Assembly: GCA_965178125.1 (NCBI GenBank)
Contig: OZ237746.1
Location: forward strand, 682,001-746,000
Reading direction: 5' to 3'
Source: Bilabrum cf. latius
Lineage: Eukaryota > Bigyra: Bicosoecida > Bigyra > Bicosoecida
Length of the DNA stretch: 64,000 nucleotides
The notes under the pieces were generated by a model. It ran no database searches and had not been told where the DNA came from. It saw only the letters and a list, made by a program, of their open reading frames with translations. Each line of letters starts with the position of its first letter. The first letter of the stretch is position 1. Shown here in pieces: positions 1 to 12,907 of this stretch. The position numbers and the translations under genes are program-made.

Positions 1-3000
1 ATCCGCAGTACGGTCAGACCGCCACCAGCGAGATCTTTGGGGCCGCGTTCGTGCTCGCACTCCCTGCCGTGTCACGTTGGCCGGATGGACTGTACAACGC
101 GTCCGACGGACTGTACAGTTCGGCAATTTCCAATCAGGTCGGGCTGACCCTGCCAGCAGGGAGGCAGGCTGTGGATCGGCTGCAATCGCTGTCGGGAACA
201 TCTGGGATCGTAAGGGACCCTGCAGTCATGCAGCCACTTGCCCTGCTTCAGTCGAATCACCGTGCGGATCTGACTAGCATGGTCACTGCCTCGTAGTCAC
301 CCGGGTCGTCACACCCACAGTATTCTCTCAGGACTGCCAGGTCGGTGTTTGCTCGACCGCGCAGCAGCGGTGTTGCAGATCCGGTGGCACAGCGCTTAGC
401 ATCTAGCAGCGAGTGCGACGGGGGCTCGTGGCAGACCTTGGCAGAACGCGACCCTACTGGCTACAACTTCTACACTGGCCTGGCCTCCGCAACCGCTCTG
501 GCCAATGGAACTGTACTGCTGACAGGGGGTGACAAGCGTCTGGGTGGAACCAGTTATTATGGCAACCTACTTCGGAGTGACGACTACGGTAGCTCTTTCT
601 ATGTGATGGGCGTCAACAACATTGGCGTAGATGCTGTTGACACCCACAGAAGCATCATTGCAGTGCCAGCGGAAAAAACCGAGCGCCATAATAGCTAGAA
701 TGTAACTATGCGCAACCGTGACACAATGGCCTCGGATCAGACCGTCTTGATCCTTGGGGAGGGTACAATCCAGTCGATTGCTAAGTTCTATTCCTACATG
801 GGGGGATTACAAGGACAATTCACGCAGACGGCAATGAATAACGTATACAAGCTTAATCATTTTGCGGTTGCCACGACGTGGCACGGTCCGGCGACGGCAC
901 CGTCGTTATATATGATGGGTGGATAGCAGCAAGGCGCGCCTGGCGACAGAGTGTACAAGAGTACGAACGGGGGTTTCTCCTGGAGCTAGCAGCAGGCTCG
1001 GCTACCCGGCAGGTGCAGGAAGAACGGAGGAGTAGGCACCTACGGGGGGATCCCAGTAGTGACGGGGTGCCTCAACGAGTTTTCCAGCGAATACGGCGAC
1101 TCTGACTCCTCCGCCACTGCTGCCTCCTTTGATAACGGCGTGTCGTGGACGGTCACCAGCCGGACGGTACACGCGCACACGAGGAGCTACTGGCCTCCGA
1201 GGAGGGTGACACGTTTAGTGGCGTTGCCAGACGACAGCATACTCCTGTGCGGAGGGAAAGACGAAGATTCAGGAAACAGTATCGGCGGTGGCAATGGAAT
1301 CTCTGGAGAGGATCTATTCGGCGACTGCTGGCGCTCTTGGGACCACGGCTTGCACTGGGAGAGGCAGCTGGCTCCCAACGGTGGATTCGACGTGTTTCCC
1401 GGCGGCAAGCCGCTGGCTGAGCACTCCATGGTCCATTTAGGGGGCGGAAGGGTGATTGCCATCGGCGGACGCACGTCATTCACGTCCAGTATCTACATTG
1501 GCGTGATCGGCGCGACGTTCTGCCTTCAGAGGCCGGCTCAGTCGCACGCTCTTCCTGAAGGCAAACACGGACCCTCATCAGATTTCGATCCCTGGCCCAT
1601 GCTGTGCCCCAGGGGCGCCAAGCGAGGCACCGCGGGATGCATGCTGCCCCTGCGAGTATCTAGTCAAAGCTAGGACGATCCTGTGAAGCTGCTCATTGAG
1701 TATTCCTCCTCACAGGCCTCTTTGCTGTCACACTGGGCCATCAACGAGGGCGGCTATGTGAGAGCACTCGTCACGCATCCGGACTCGATGTCCAATGACA
1801 CTGTCGTGCAGGTATCCGTTGAGCCTGCGGATCCGCATGATGGAGGCTTCACCAGCATGAGGAATCTGCACGGGGGCCACCCCTTGCACTTGTTCAAGGA
1901 TGTGCCCGAGACGCCGTCTGTCGATGCCCTGAATGCTGGCATGCAGGTGGACGGTCTTCCGGCTGCCAGCGGCAACGTGTACGGCCCCTCGATTGCGCAG
2001 CCCATGCGGCTAGTGCTTAATGTACCGCCGCGACTGGCTGGCCTGGATGTGCCCTTCCACAGCATCGGCAGCCCGCCGGCGTCCATCTAGCTGCAGAGGA
2101 AATGGACGACATGGACGACTATCGCGCGATGCACTGCTTGCCTAGGCCGCGGGGAGCTCTTGTTACCTCGTGCTGCCTTCCTGTCCGGGCCCAATGGGGC
2201 TGCTCTGCCCAGCGGTGCTACAACTGACTCGCTTGATGTGCAACAGGCAAGTACAGCCGGTTTTGAGGTGGTCATCAGGGGGGAGATGCCATTGGCTTCT
2301 ATGCGCAGGGGGGGCGCGCTTGCTTTCATTCAGGTGGGGAACAACTCGGATTGGAGGTCATGGGGTAAGCTGACCAGCCTAGATGGCAACACCCTGAGCC
2401 CAGCTGCCTACACCAAGGCAAGGACAGCGATCCTCTCGGCAGAAGCCAGTGATGTTGGCATGCCAGTGCCCCCGCGATCCTAGCTGGATTCCCTGAATCA
2501 GACCAATGGCATCCCAGACGCGCTCGGGTACCAGCTCGTGGCACAGTTCCCGCCAGTGCAGACGCAAGAGGTCACTGAGCTTCATGCAGCGGTGTGCGTC
2601 TTCTGGCCCGGCCTTCACCCCATCCCCAGCGGGCTGGCGGCCGCCCTGCCCAGCGACCCCTGGGGACCCATGGACACCCGATTCTTCTCGATTTACCCTA
2701 GTGACTCGCTGCTGGGCAGACGGGCCGCCTCTTTGATTGAACTGGAACGATGGGCCAGCGGGAGAGAGGACATGGCCTGCTCTATGGTCAGGGACTTTTA
2801 CGGGACTGGGCGGCCTGTAGTTCTGGCGACTACGAGCAATGCTACCATACCCTCGGTATTCTACGCACCTGTTGCGGTTCGAGCCGATTTCAATCGGAAT
2901 GGATTCAAGGTATTCGTTGCCGTGCCGAGAGAAACTATGACACGGATAGGATGGGTGGACGCAAATGGCGATATCACCGCATCATTTGAGCAAGGCATGC

Positions 3001-6000
3001 AGGTGGAGCTCGAGTACACGAATGGGGACGCAACGTTTTAGCACACCGTTGCCTCACTCATCACTGCGTGGGTGCAGCCGAGCGAAGCACTATCCTCTTT
3101 GCAGGCACAGGGAACTCTGCCCCGGATTGTACAGGCACTGGAACGGCGGGTGGGTTCCTCGCCCATATCGTACCAGGCAGGCACTCGTGCACCAGACCAG
3201 TTCCTGCTAGGTGTGCCGGTGCCTGGTGCCTGGAGCTCGATCGGCATCCATTCATTCGTAGTAAAGAGCGTGCAGTAGCAGTCGTCGGGATCTGCAGTAC
3301 CCCAGTTCGATGTGAGCTCTGCTTCCGGGTCAAGTGTGAGGGTGTTTCGCTTCGCACCATACGTGGAGCAAGCCGGTCTCCTCTCGCAAGGCACTATTCT
3401 TGGATGCGCTGCGGTGAATGATTCCGGATCAGCGTGTCCGGTGCACGTTCCAGACACCATTGGGGGCATCGTGACGGATGGAAACGAACCTGTAGGACCT
3501 GTGTAGCTCAGGCTGGCGTTGCGGTTGCACCAGCACGCTGCCGTTGGGTTTGATGGGGAGGATGTGTACCAGTAGCATGGCTCCATCTTCGGAGTCCCAT
3601 CCGTCGTCATACCACAGCGGCGCAGGCCAGACATACCGAGGGACTACATCATCGCTCCAGTAGACATTGTGGTGCCTTTGGCTGACATGCACGAACGGAT
3701 GAGTCAATACGATAGGGTCGAGCTGCACGCAGCAAGGTAGGCTCCCAATGAAACGATGCCGCCGCCGGGGAGCGGAAACTTTTGCTTCGGAAACCACACC
3801 ACCGCCCCCATGCAGCTCAGTACAGTGTATCCCAACCACACCATGGACATCCAGCTGCCTTACGTGGTGCCAGCAGTGCTCACGGGTAGGAGTGTGGAAG
3901 CGATTCAGCTGGCTCGCCATGGAACTTCGATCACAAGTGAGACGCCTCTGAGGGTAAGCAACTGGACGGGGCAGCCCTTGGCTGTGCGAGCTATCGGTAC
4001 GTCTATCTCGGGGCACTCTCGATCGAGCGACGTTCGGATGCTGGTAGGTGACTAGGTGTTCTCTCCCATCGCTCAGGGTGATGTTCTCGGTGGTGCAACC
4101 ATCGCAAATGTGTTATTTCTCCCGCGTGCGTATGAGCTTATTTCGGCAGCGGCGAGGAAAGCGGATTTCGCTGCAAGGGCGCACACGGCGCGCACTCAAG
4201 GGGAGCTGTACGGGTGGGATGGTGAGCAAGGTGAACTGGACGTGCGCCTGCCCATCCGGCTAGAGGCCGCCCCGTGCCTGGCTCCGTTTGGATCAGGGGC
4301 GCGAGAGGAGCAGATCGCCAGGCTTCCCATGCCCGCCGTCGGTGCACAATTGCGGCTCCGAGTGAATGTGACGGACAGCAGCTTTGTGCCGTAGTTCATG
4401 GAGAGACGTGTCCGTGCGGTGGAATTGCAGTCGAGTGTGCGGCATGTGATGAGTGCTTCGAGTGCTGCATCGGCCCGGCCGGAGCTTCGTGCAGCGATCG
4501 AATTCGCCTTCTAGCAATCGACGGGGCAAGAGGGTGAGCCTCGGCCTAGCACTTTCAACGGTTCGCCATACTTGCCGTACAACTCTACGGTGACGCGCAA
4601 GCATGCTACGCTGTAGATAGCTGGGCAGGGGCTTTCGCACTGGCCCGATGGTCGCGATCTGCTAGTCTCGGTCCAGGGTATGCCGTGCGAGATAGTCTTC
4701 GCCGGGCACGATATGGTCATTGCTTCGTTCCCTGCACAGACGCTCAGGAATATGGCGATATTGCACCTGGCACAGTAGGATTTAGGTGGTACACCATTCG
4801 GGTCCACCGTCTCGGTGGAAATGCCTGTGTCCTTATTCAGCATGTCCTCCTCCAATCCGAAGAGGTGGGACTGGGACCACAATCCTGAGCACAGCGGCTA
4901 CACACCACTGCCGATGGATTCCACGGCCAGACTTAGGCTTGACGTCCCAGTGCAGCTCATCCACCAGGTGATTCAGTTCAGGGAGCTGGCTCAGGTGAGC
5001 ATGTATCCATCGCTTTAGGGCTCACCTGGTGATAGCGTGGCTTTCAAGCCAGATGGATCAACGGTGCTTGAGACCCTGGCGCGGCAAGGCGAGACAGACA
5101 TCGCCGACGACTCCAGCCTGGGCGGGGTGTTTGCGGACTGGGGTGCAATCGCGACGAGTGTGAACAACGCCAATGGAAGTGGCATTGATCTACAGCGTGT
5201 GCAGGTGCAGGTGGAAATCCCTCAGGCGGTTAACAGCACGCAGCTGGCGGCAACCACCGCAGGACTGATTAAGCTAAGGTTGGATGGGACTGGCATGACT
5301 GCGAAAGCAGGTCGCGATGTGCTCGTCACACTCGGTGAAAGCTGCCCTGTAGTTCCGGTCTGGGACGAGACGGCACTGGATGCGTTCGTGGGCGTGGTAA
5401 CGAAGGACTGTTTGCGTGGAGCTCTTGAGGAACAAGGCGGGCTGACCCAGGCGACTGCTGAAGTGAGCATGTGGCATCTGGACGATGTGGACGCAACTGC
5501 TGAGGAGCTGGACGAAGGTCTGCAAGAGCACACGTACGTAAAAGTGCCGACTGCAACTAGCGCGAATATATCGGCTCTGGTGGTCGCAACCCCAACCGTG
5601 CAAGGCACTGTCCTGCAGTCGAGTGTGCGGTCAATCGTGGTCCACGCCTCAGTCGGCCGCGGCAGCACCCCGCATGAATTGAGGCCACCTGCTCCTGCTG
5701 ACTGGTTCCGCAAGGACAGGGGCATGGCGCCGCGCGATGAGGCCGAGGTCAGGATTGACCTCCAGCTGCCTGCACCGGACCAGTCCTCCCTAGCTGGGCA
5801 GGCGGATCCAGCCCAGGACGGCCTGGTAGAAGCTGCCAATATCCGGGCTGCGGCCAGCCTCGGGTACGAGGGGCCCCGCGATGCAAATATCTTCGCAAAT
5901 AGCACGAACATGTGGCTGCATGTGCGCGTGCCGGTGGTGGCTCTTCAGGTGCAAGCACTCTAGAGCGCTGTAGATCAGGCGACCAGGCTGTGGATTACAC

Positions 6001-9000
6001 CGCTCGAGGCGGGTGCAGGAGATGCAGTGCACTTTTGGGCGAATGGCGCAACCGAGCTGCCAGCAGCGTACAACGCAAGCAGCCTATGGTTACGAGGCGC
6101 CGTGCAAGTATCCGTTGAGCTTACCATTGGTGCTAAGTCGCTGCGAGCTTCCGACCGAGGCACAAGTCTCGGTTTTGGATCCCCCGTCACCTTGGGCGAG
6201 CTGGAGTCGTCCACCCGCGGGATGATCTGGGCATGGGTGCCTCCTCCATTGGCTGGACTCAGCCAGTCGGCACTGGAGACAATACTAAAAAGCGGCACTC
6301 CGACAGCCCCAGTGCAGATGCAGCCGCCCTTGCAAGCACTACAGGAGCTGTGGCCCCTACGAACCGACCTCCAGCTGGACAGCGCCCTGCAGATGATGCA
6401 GCTGGACGGCCCCACGGAGGCACAGGCAGACGGGGCTGCAGACCTGCCGGTGCATGTGACGAGTGGGTTTGAGCTACCGCCCGGCACGCACCAGGATATT
6501 CGAAGCACCGCGTTGGCTGTCGTGCAGACAAGCTATCAAGTCGATGAGGCCACAGGTGCCGTCACGCTGGTGCTGGATGGCGGGCCCGGCCTGTCGCCCG
6601 CTGCCGCGCTGCTGAGCCACGGGCAGGTGCTGCTCGGAGCAGGGGCACCGCATGCACTCGTCACATGGTCTGGCAGGTCGTTGTCCCTTCGCGACAGCCC
6701 CCTGCTGTCCCTCGGGCTGTACACGCTGCAAGGCAGAATAGCGCAGCTGAACGACTCCTCCACCGCACCGGACATAGTGCACAGCGGTAGGAGCAGCGAG
6801 GCGGTGTCAGTGGCCGTGATGCAGCGGCCGTTGGACGCATGCAGGTGGCCCAGTGGGGCCGCTCCCGCTGTGACGAGTGCATGGAGCTTGCCTTCGGGCG
6901 AGGACGCAGGGGACGTGCTGTCGGCTGGCTCGTCCTTCCAGTGTCCCGCTGTCAGGCCTCTGCCACCTGACTCTGGCAGCATTCGCGCATGCGGGCCCAG
7001 GGTACTAATCCGGACCACCGTGTGCGCGGGTGCGTGGCTCTCCGGAAACATGCACGACCAACAGGGGGTGCAGCCCACTGCGGTCCTCGGGGAGGTGCCG
7101 GGTGCGTCGGCTCACGCGCTGGGACGAGTGGCTCTCGGCTGGCTCCCTGACTAGGTCAATGTATCCGTTCAGTTTGTGGAAGCCATCGACCAAGCAGGGT
7201 CTGTATTGCATGATAATGTGTCGATTCGGGTGACTGGTCCATTGGCAGGGAGCGGGGCGGAGTGGACGGCTGGCTCTGTGGCGGCTGGACTGCAGGCCGG
7301 CATCGAACTGGGGGCAGAGGCAGAGGCCAGCACTGGTGGGATCCTTAGGGGGGCGGTTGCGTCTGCGACGGTGAAGCGGGTGGCAGCGGTCGGGGTGGCG
7401 GCCAGGTCGGCCGGAGCTGTTTCCGGTTTGGAGGTCGCGGGCTTCGTGCGCTCTGCCGTGCCGGATGGCTGGACCGCTGTCGATGACGCGAGCGTGCTGG
7501 TTGGGCTGCTTCCCACCAGCGCCAGGCCACCCGCAGGTGCTGACGCACTCGTTGGAATGGATTCCGGGGCTGCAGGTTGCAAGGGGGCAGTGTGCATTGA
7601 ACTGCAGCTCGGTGCCTCTGTGGTGGCCCCGCCTGGATAGATCGTGGGGGGCGGAGGCATGCGATTCGCGAGGGCAACCGCTTTGGCCACCTCATCAAAT
7701 GGCCCGAGCGTGGGAACATCTGCATCGTCGCAGCTGGGATCTCCTGCTGATTTATCACTTGCTCAATGTGATGCGGGGGCAGCTGCCGGGCCCGGCGCCG
7801 GGTCTGATAGCGGTGGATCGGTTAGCATCTTTGTAGACGACGAGGACGTGGCCGCTGCTGCTGCTGCCTCCAACCAGCACCCGTCCTCGGTGCGCGCCGC
7901 TCAGCTCCTGAACGCCCCTCCTCAGGTATCCGTTGAGTCTCCCTTCCCTGACGACGAGAGTGCTCTGGCCCTGCTCTCTGTCGAGGACCCCACCCTGGCC
8001 GTGGGGGTGCCAGTGCAGCCAGCGGAGGGCGAGGCACTGGTGGTGGCATGTCTGCCGCACTCGCTGAGGACCGGTCCCATGGGCGTGGGCGTAGGCGAGA
8101 GTAGAGGTGATGGTGATGGTGATGGTGATGCAGGTGCAGGTGCGGGTGCAGCGGACGGTGGTGCAGGTACACCGCCTGACGCATTCTCGGTCTGGCCCCC
8201 GGTGCAGGTGCTGGATGGCTCTGTGGACGAAGGGTGGGAGGCAGGAGGCGCGGCGAGGGCGGGCTTCGATATCGGGCTGGAGCTGCAGGACAGGCTGGAC
8301 CAAGCTCCTGCGGGCATGGGCCGCATGCGGGCATGGGTCGTGTGCGTGATCGTCAGCACGGAGCCTGGCGCCGCGCAATCCCTTGCGGAACTGACCCAGG
8401 GCCGCCTTCTGCCCAAGGTGCTCCCAGATGACCTGGCCCAGCTGCCCGGGCCTGTGCCACAGGGCAAGTACCAGATGCCGTTTGCAGTGGCCATGCCGGT
8501 GCGGGCCCAGCCGGTCCGCTGGCCAGCTGCAGCAGACGTGCTGATTCGCCTACCTGACGCTGTCTGGGGAACAGCGGAGGCCGGGGCGACTGACCTTGTG
8601 CCTGCTCCCGGATCCGCAGCGGATCTGCTGGGCAGAAGCAGCCGATACGTGTCTGCGTGGGGGTCGCAGGGCAATGCGGTGCAGACAGAGGTTGGAGATG
8701 ATGGTTCGGTTGAGAACAGGCGATTGGGATCCATTAGAACATCAAGCAGCTTGCCGCCCGTGGCCTCTGGCAAGACACAAAGGCGCGTTTTGGCATTCAA
8801 TGCCACTGATCCGGACCTTGCGCTGGCATTGGGCTCGGCTGGGTCATCGCCGAGCGCCGGCTCCACTCCCTGGGTGGGTCCCTCCATCGTGGTGAGCGGG
8901 TCTTCGGATGTGACGATTGCGTGCCCCGAGGCGCAGGGGCTGGCACTGGGCTAGGGAACAAGCAGAGTGCCCTGCCTGACCCCGGGCTCCCTCGTGTTCG

Positions 9001-12000
9001 TGGGTGGAGCCCAGGCCGATGTGCTTGCGGTGAGTGCAGGCATGGAGGCTGCCAGGGTGCGGGTGCCGCCTGCAAGGGAGGCGTGCAGGGGGACCCAGGG
9101 AACAAATGAAGGCGCGACGAGCTGTCCACCGCTTGCGGTGTTGATTGCCACTGCTCCCGCCAGGGGAGCAGACGGGCAGGCAGACCCGGGCGTGGTGTGG
9201 CCCCCGGACGTGACCAGCATTCTGGCCGGCATCACGGTGGATGTAGGGGGTGGTGGTGGCAGGAGGGTGCAGGGCACTGCGACGCAAGGCCCATCCCCGC
9301 AGGTTGCGGTAGACCTGAGGACGAGCACCCTGATGCGGTACATTTGCTCCTCCTCCTCTCGCTCGTCACAGTGGCTGCGGCTCGCGCGATCCGCAGTGGC
9401 CACCACCGGTGATTTGGGCGGGTGCGTGCTCCTGGGGCCTAGTCCTGCCCTTGAGGAGGTCGACGACCAGGACGGGGCTGCGAACGAGGCAGAGACAGGA
9501 GCCCAGCCCCCCAGCGGAACCGACCTGCTCCTGAATGTGCACGTGTCCGGAGCCGATATTGCGGACTCGGAATCCGGTATTGCCGCTCTCGTGCTGCGGG
9601 GAGGCATCGAGTACGTGTAGCAATGCGTTGGATTCCCGCCCCCCGGATCCTTGTGCGCGGACAAAGACGCGGTAGAGGCGGGGCTGGTGTGCGCCTTTGG
9701 TGCCGGGGAGGAATGCAAGTCGTGTCCTGCTGGAGCCGTGTGTCCCGGCGGGTTCAAGGCATAGCCTTTACCCGGCTACTGGGCCGAGTCGGAGGCCACA
9801 GGGGTGGTCCTGCGGTGCGAGCCCCCTGCGGAGGAGAGGTGCCTGGGCTGGGACGGGGGTCAGGCGCTGACCGTGTGCGGGGAGGGATACAGGCAGGGGG
9901 TCACTGGGTGCTCCAGGTGCGAGGACGGGAGGTATCCTGAAGCAGACGGCAGCTGCCAGAAATGCCCCGACTCGCCCTCTGCGTGGCTGCTGCTTCAGCC
10001 CATCCTCGTGTACGGGGGCGGAGTGGCGGGGGCGTGCCTGCTGCTCATGGTCGCGGTTGGGATCGTGGCTCACATGAGAGAAATCCCGCTGGGACTGGCT
10101 GCCAAACGGACGGCGCAGTTCACGCTGTATGCAGGCGCGTTGCTGCAGACTGTAGCGCAGGCTGGCAGGGCGGTGCAGCCGGGCTTGCCCCAGTGGTACT
10201 ACACGGTGGTGCGGATGCTGGACGTGTTCCGGTTTGAGAGCTCCGCGCTGGTGCACCCCGACTGCATCGGGGCGGTGAAATTGGCCCAAGAGATGCTGGT
10301 GCTGGGGATAGCCGTTGGGCTGGCTGGGCTGGCTTACGTGTGCTTCTGGGCTTCTGGGCTTCCCAACGGATCAGCAGCGGAGGACAGTGCCGGCGGGGAG
10401 CTGGGTCCTGCCAGGAGGAGGGTAGAATCGAGGCAGCGGGCACTTCACAAGATGATGGCGGGGCAGTCCCTGCATGGGGGCAAGCCTGTGGGTGTGGCTG
10501 CGGGCTTGTAGCCTGGCAGCGCATCTGTGATGACTATCGCCAACCCCATGTAGTAGCACAGTGTGTAGCCGACGGTGAATGCGAAGCCAACAATGCGGAC
10601 CCGCGGAGACGGCGTGTCGAGCTGTGGTGTGGCCTCGCGCGGATTCATGACGGCGCTGTCACTTGTGTATGCGATCGTGTGCACCACCGTGGTGCAGGTG
10701 CTGGATTGCCGGGCACCAGAGACGCTGGCTAGAGCCGCAGTGGACAGCGGGGTGGACGCAGTGGTCTTGCCCGAATCAGCGCTGGTGTCTGTGGCTGACC
10801 TCATCAATGGGACGATGAACGGCACCTCGGATTCAACGAGGAATGGGACCATGCCGGGCCCGGGGCTCTCGGGTGATCTAGATTCGCTGGACGACTCGCT
10901 CATTGCAAGGCAGGTGCTGGCCAGCTTCGGCCACAGCACGGATGACCTCGATGTTACCCTTCTGCTGGGAGACCCGACCGTGGTGTGCTTCCGAGATCCT
11001 GCCCATCGATCGGCGGTGGCTATTGCCGTGCTGGCCATCCTCGTCGTCCTTGTGGGATACCCTCTTGTGCTCCTCTACTGGGTCCTACCTGAGATCGACC
11101 GCACCGTCCGCAGCTCGCCCTCGGCCAAACAGCTCGACGCGGCCCAGCTGCAGCTGAGACAGGCAGAAGCAAACGAGAGGAGGCAGCAAGCGGCAGGCGC
11201 AGGAAGCTGGCTGCATGCCATCACGTGTGGCCTGCTATCGCCCAGCCAGGCCCAGCCATCCAAGCCTGATGAGTCCCTGACCTCTGGCCCCTTCTCACAC
11301 GTGGGTGCCCGAGGTACCATTCGCAGCCTGAGGCGAGCCTATGCTATGGACCAGCAGCTGGTGCAGGTGCGGGCCAAGCCGTCAAGCGGTCCCTCTTTGG
11401 ACACTTCGCCGCTGCAGTCGCCCGGCGTGACCTCTGGTGTGAGAATTAGCCCAACCATCGCTCAGAGCTTTGGATCCAGGGGTACGCCAGGGAACAAGGG
11501 TGGCCAATCACCGGCTCGCTCCCGCGCACGTAGCTTCACCTTCGATGAAGAAGACGTCAAGGCAGCAGAAGGCAGTGGTGGACAGAGTGCAGCCATCGCC
11601 GCCTCCCCTGCCAAGGGAGCTGCATCCCCAGCACGCAAGGCTGCTGCCAAATCCCCTCTGCCGCTGCTGCTGCAAAGTCCCAGCAGCGGTCCGTCGGTGA
11701 TTGCTGCGGACGAGGACGAGCGGGCGCTCGTGCAGGGGAAGTCCACAGGTGGATCGGGCAAAGGTGCCATGGTCGGCGTCACTGTGTCCGCCGGTTTGGC
11801 CAGGCACATCGTCGAGACCGTGCGGGACCGGTCGCTGATCCTGCGTCAGACGCACCGACTGGCGTATTTCGCGGACGGGGACTATCGCGCTTCCAGGGCC
11901 TGGGTGCGTGTGGTGGACTGGATGGTGCTGCTGTGCCTGGCCGGGCTGGAGAGACTGTGGGTGCCGAGCGACCCTGGGCGTGCAATGGCCGCTGGACTGA

Positions 12001-12722
12001 CGCAGGTGCTCGTGCTGCTGGTCGCGCTGGCAGTCATCGAGTCGGCCTCGCCCTTCCTCGAGGAATATGAGTGGAAAAGGGTGGGCAAAGTGGGGACTCT
12101 GCTGCTGTCCGCGCTAGCCGTGGGCCTCAATACCGTGTCGGCGCTGCAGTCGCAGCCGAGCATGCGGCCCAGGGAACACTCGCTGAGAGGCGCGGCGCTG
12201 GGGCTGACGTACGTGGTGGGAATCGGGAGCATCACATGCCTGTGCGTCCTCTTTGGACTCTTCTGGTGGACGCTGCTGCAGGAGGACCCGGAGAGCCCGG
12301 CGGCTATCCGGCGATCCAAGGAGAGAGATGTGCAGAAGCAGCTCGAGCTGAAGCAGCAGGCATCGAGGGGCGGGGTGTTTGGGGGAAAGGACGGGAATGG
12401 TGGCCTCAGCAGCGTGGTAAACCCGATGGCAGCGAGGCGACGCATCCATACCAAGCCCAAGCCAGAGGCAGAGGCAGAGGGAAACTAGAGGCGACCGTCT
12501 CATTCAGCTGGAGACAGGGCGCTGACTCCCTCGCATGACCGACCAGCCGAGAGCAAGCAGCTGCAAGAGCTCAACAATGCCCCGGGGCGATCCCCTAGAT
12601 CGCTGCTGGTAAGGGCAAAGAGCAGCAGCGAGGAAATGATGGCCGGGCACTTGCAGCCAAGCCGGAACCTGGCAGGCGGGCGGGGCCGCAAGGTGCGCCG
12701 AAAATCGCGATGGGAGACTTAA
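1..12722 (+). CDS. Giant multi-pass membrane protein with Asp-box ectodomain (5' partial)
   Basis: One frame (codons starting at position 3) runs from the window edge to TAA at 12720, about 4,239 residues, interrupted only by about 29 TAG codons, for example at 294, 696, 924, 987, 1671, 2088, 4053, 7152, 8952, 10509, 10548, 10551 and 12486. No in-frame TAA or TGA occurs before the end. The N-terminal part has Asp-box/BNR-like motifs (SDDYGSSF, STNGGFSWS, SFDNGVSW, SWDHGLHW), which usually mark beta-propellers of sialidase or sortilin type. A long middle region of beta-rich ectodomain repeats VSVE-type strands. Near 9.6-9.97 kb is a cysteine-rich stretch with CPGG and PLPGYW motifs common in algal and protist receptors. 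About eight hydrophobic segments follow (near 9985, 10270, 10640, 11015, 11905, 11985, 12080 and 12195), with an N-glycosylation-rich loop between the third and fourth and a basic, low-complexity tail. It is probably a surface receptor or adhesin. The function is not recognised and the start lies outside the window. Confidence 0.82.
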
Positions 12723-12907
12723 GTACGGACACTGAACGACTGCTACATATAAGAAGTACTTATAAATTAAAATCTCGCAAGGGTCAACCAGCAATCGAAC
12801 CGGACGCGTGATGAAGCCAAGCGCCGGCCAATAGGCAGTCTGTATTTCTTTATAACGTGCTGCACCAAATTGAAATTGTGTTGTAGGCAACCTTAACCCG
12901 GGAGGCA

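Noticed and set aside
12770-12830. tRNA-like B box on the minus strand near 12797 (GGTTCGATTGC)
   Set aside because: The T-arm stem does not pair properly and no acceptor or anticodon arm could be folded. No tRNA, including a CUA-anticodon Gln tRNA, was found in the window by eye.
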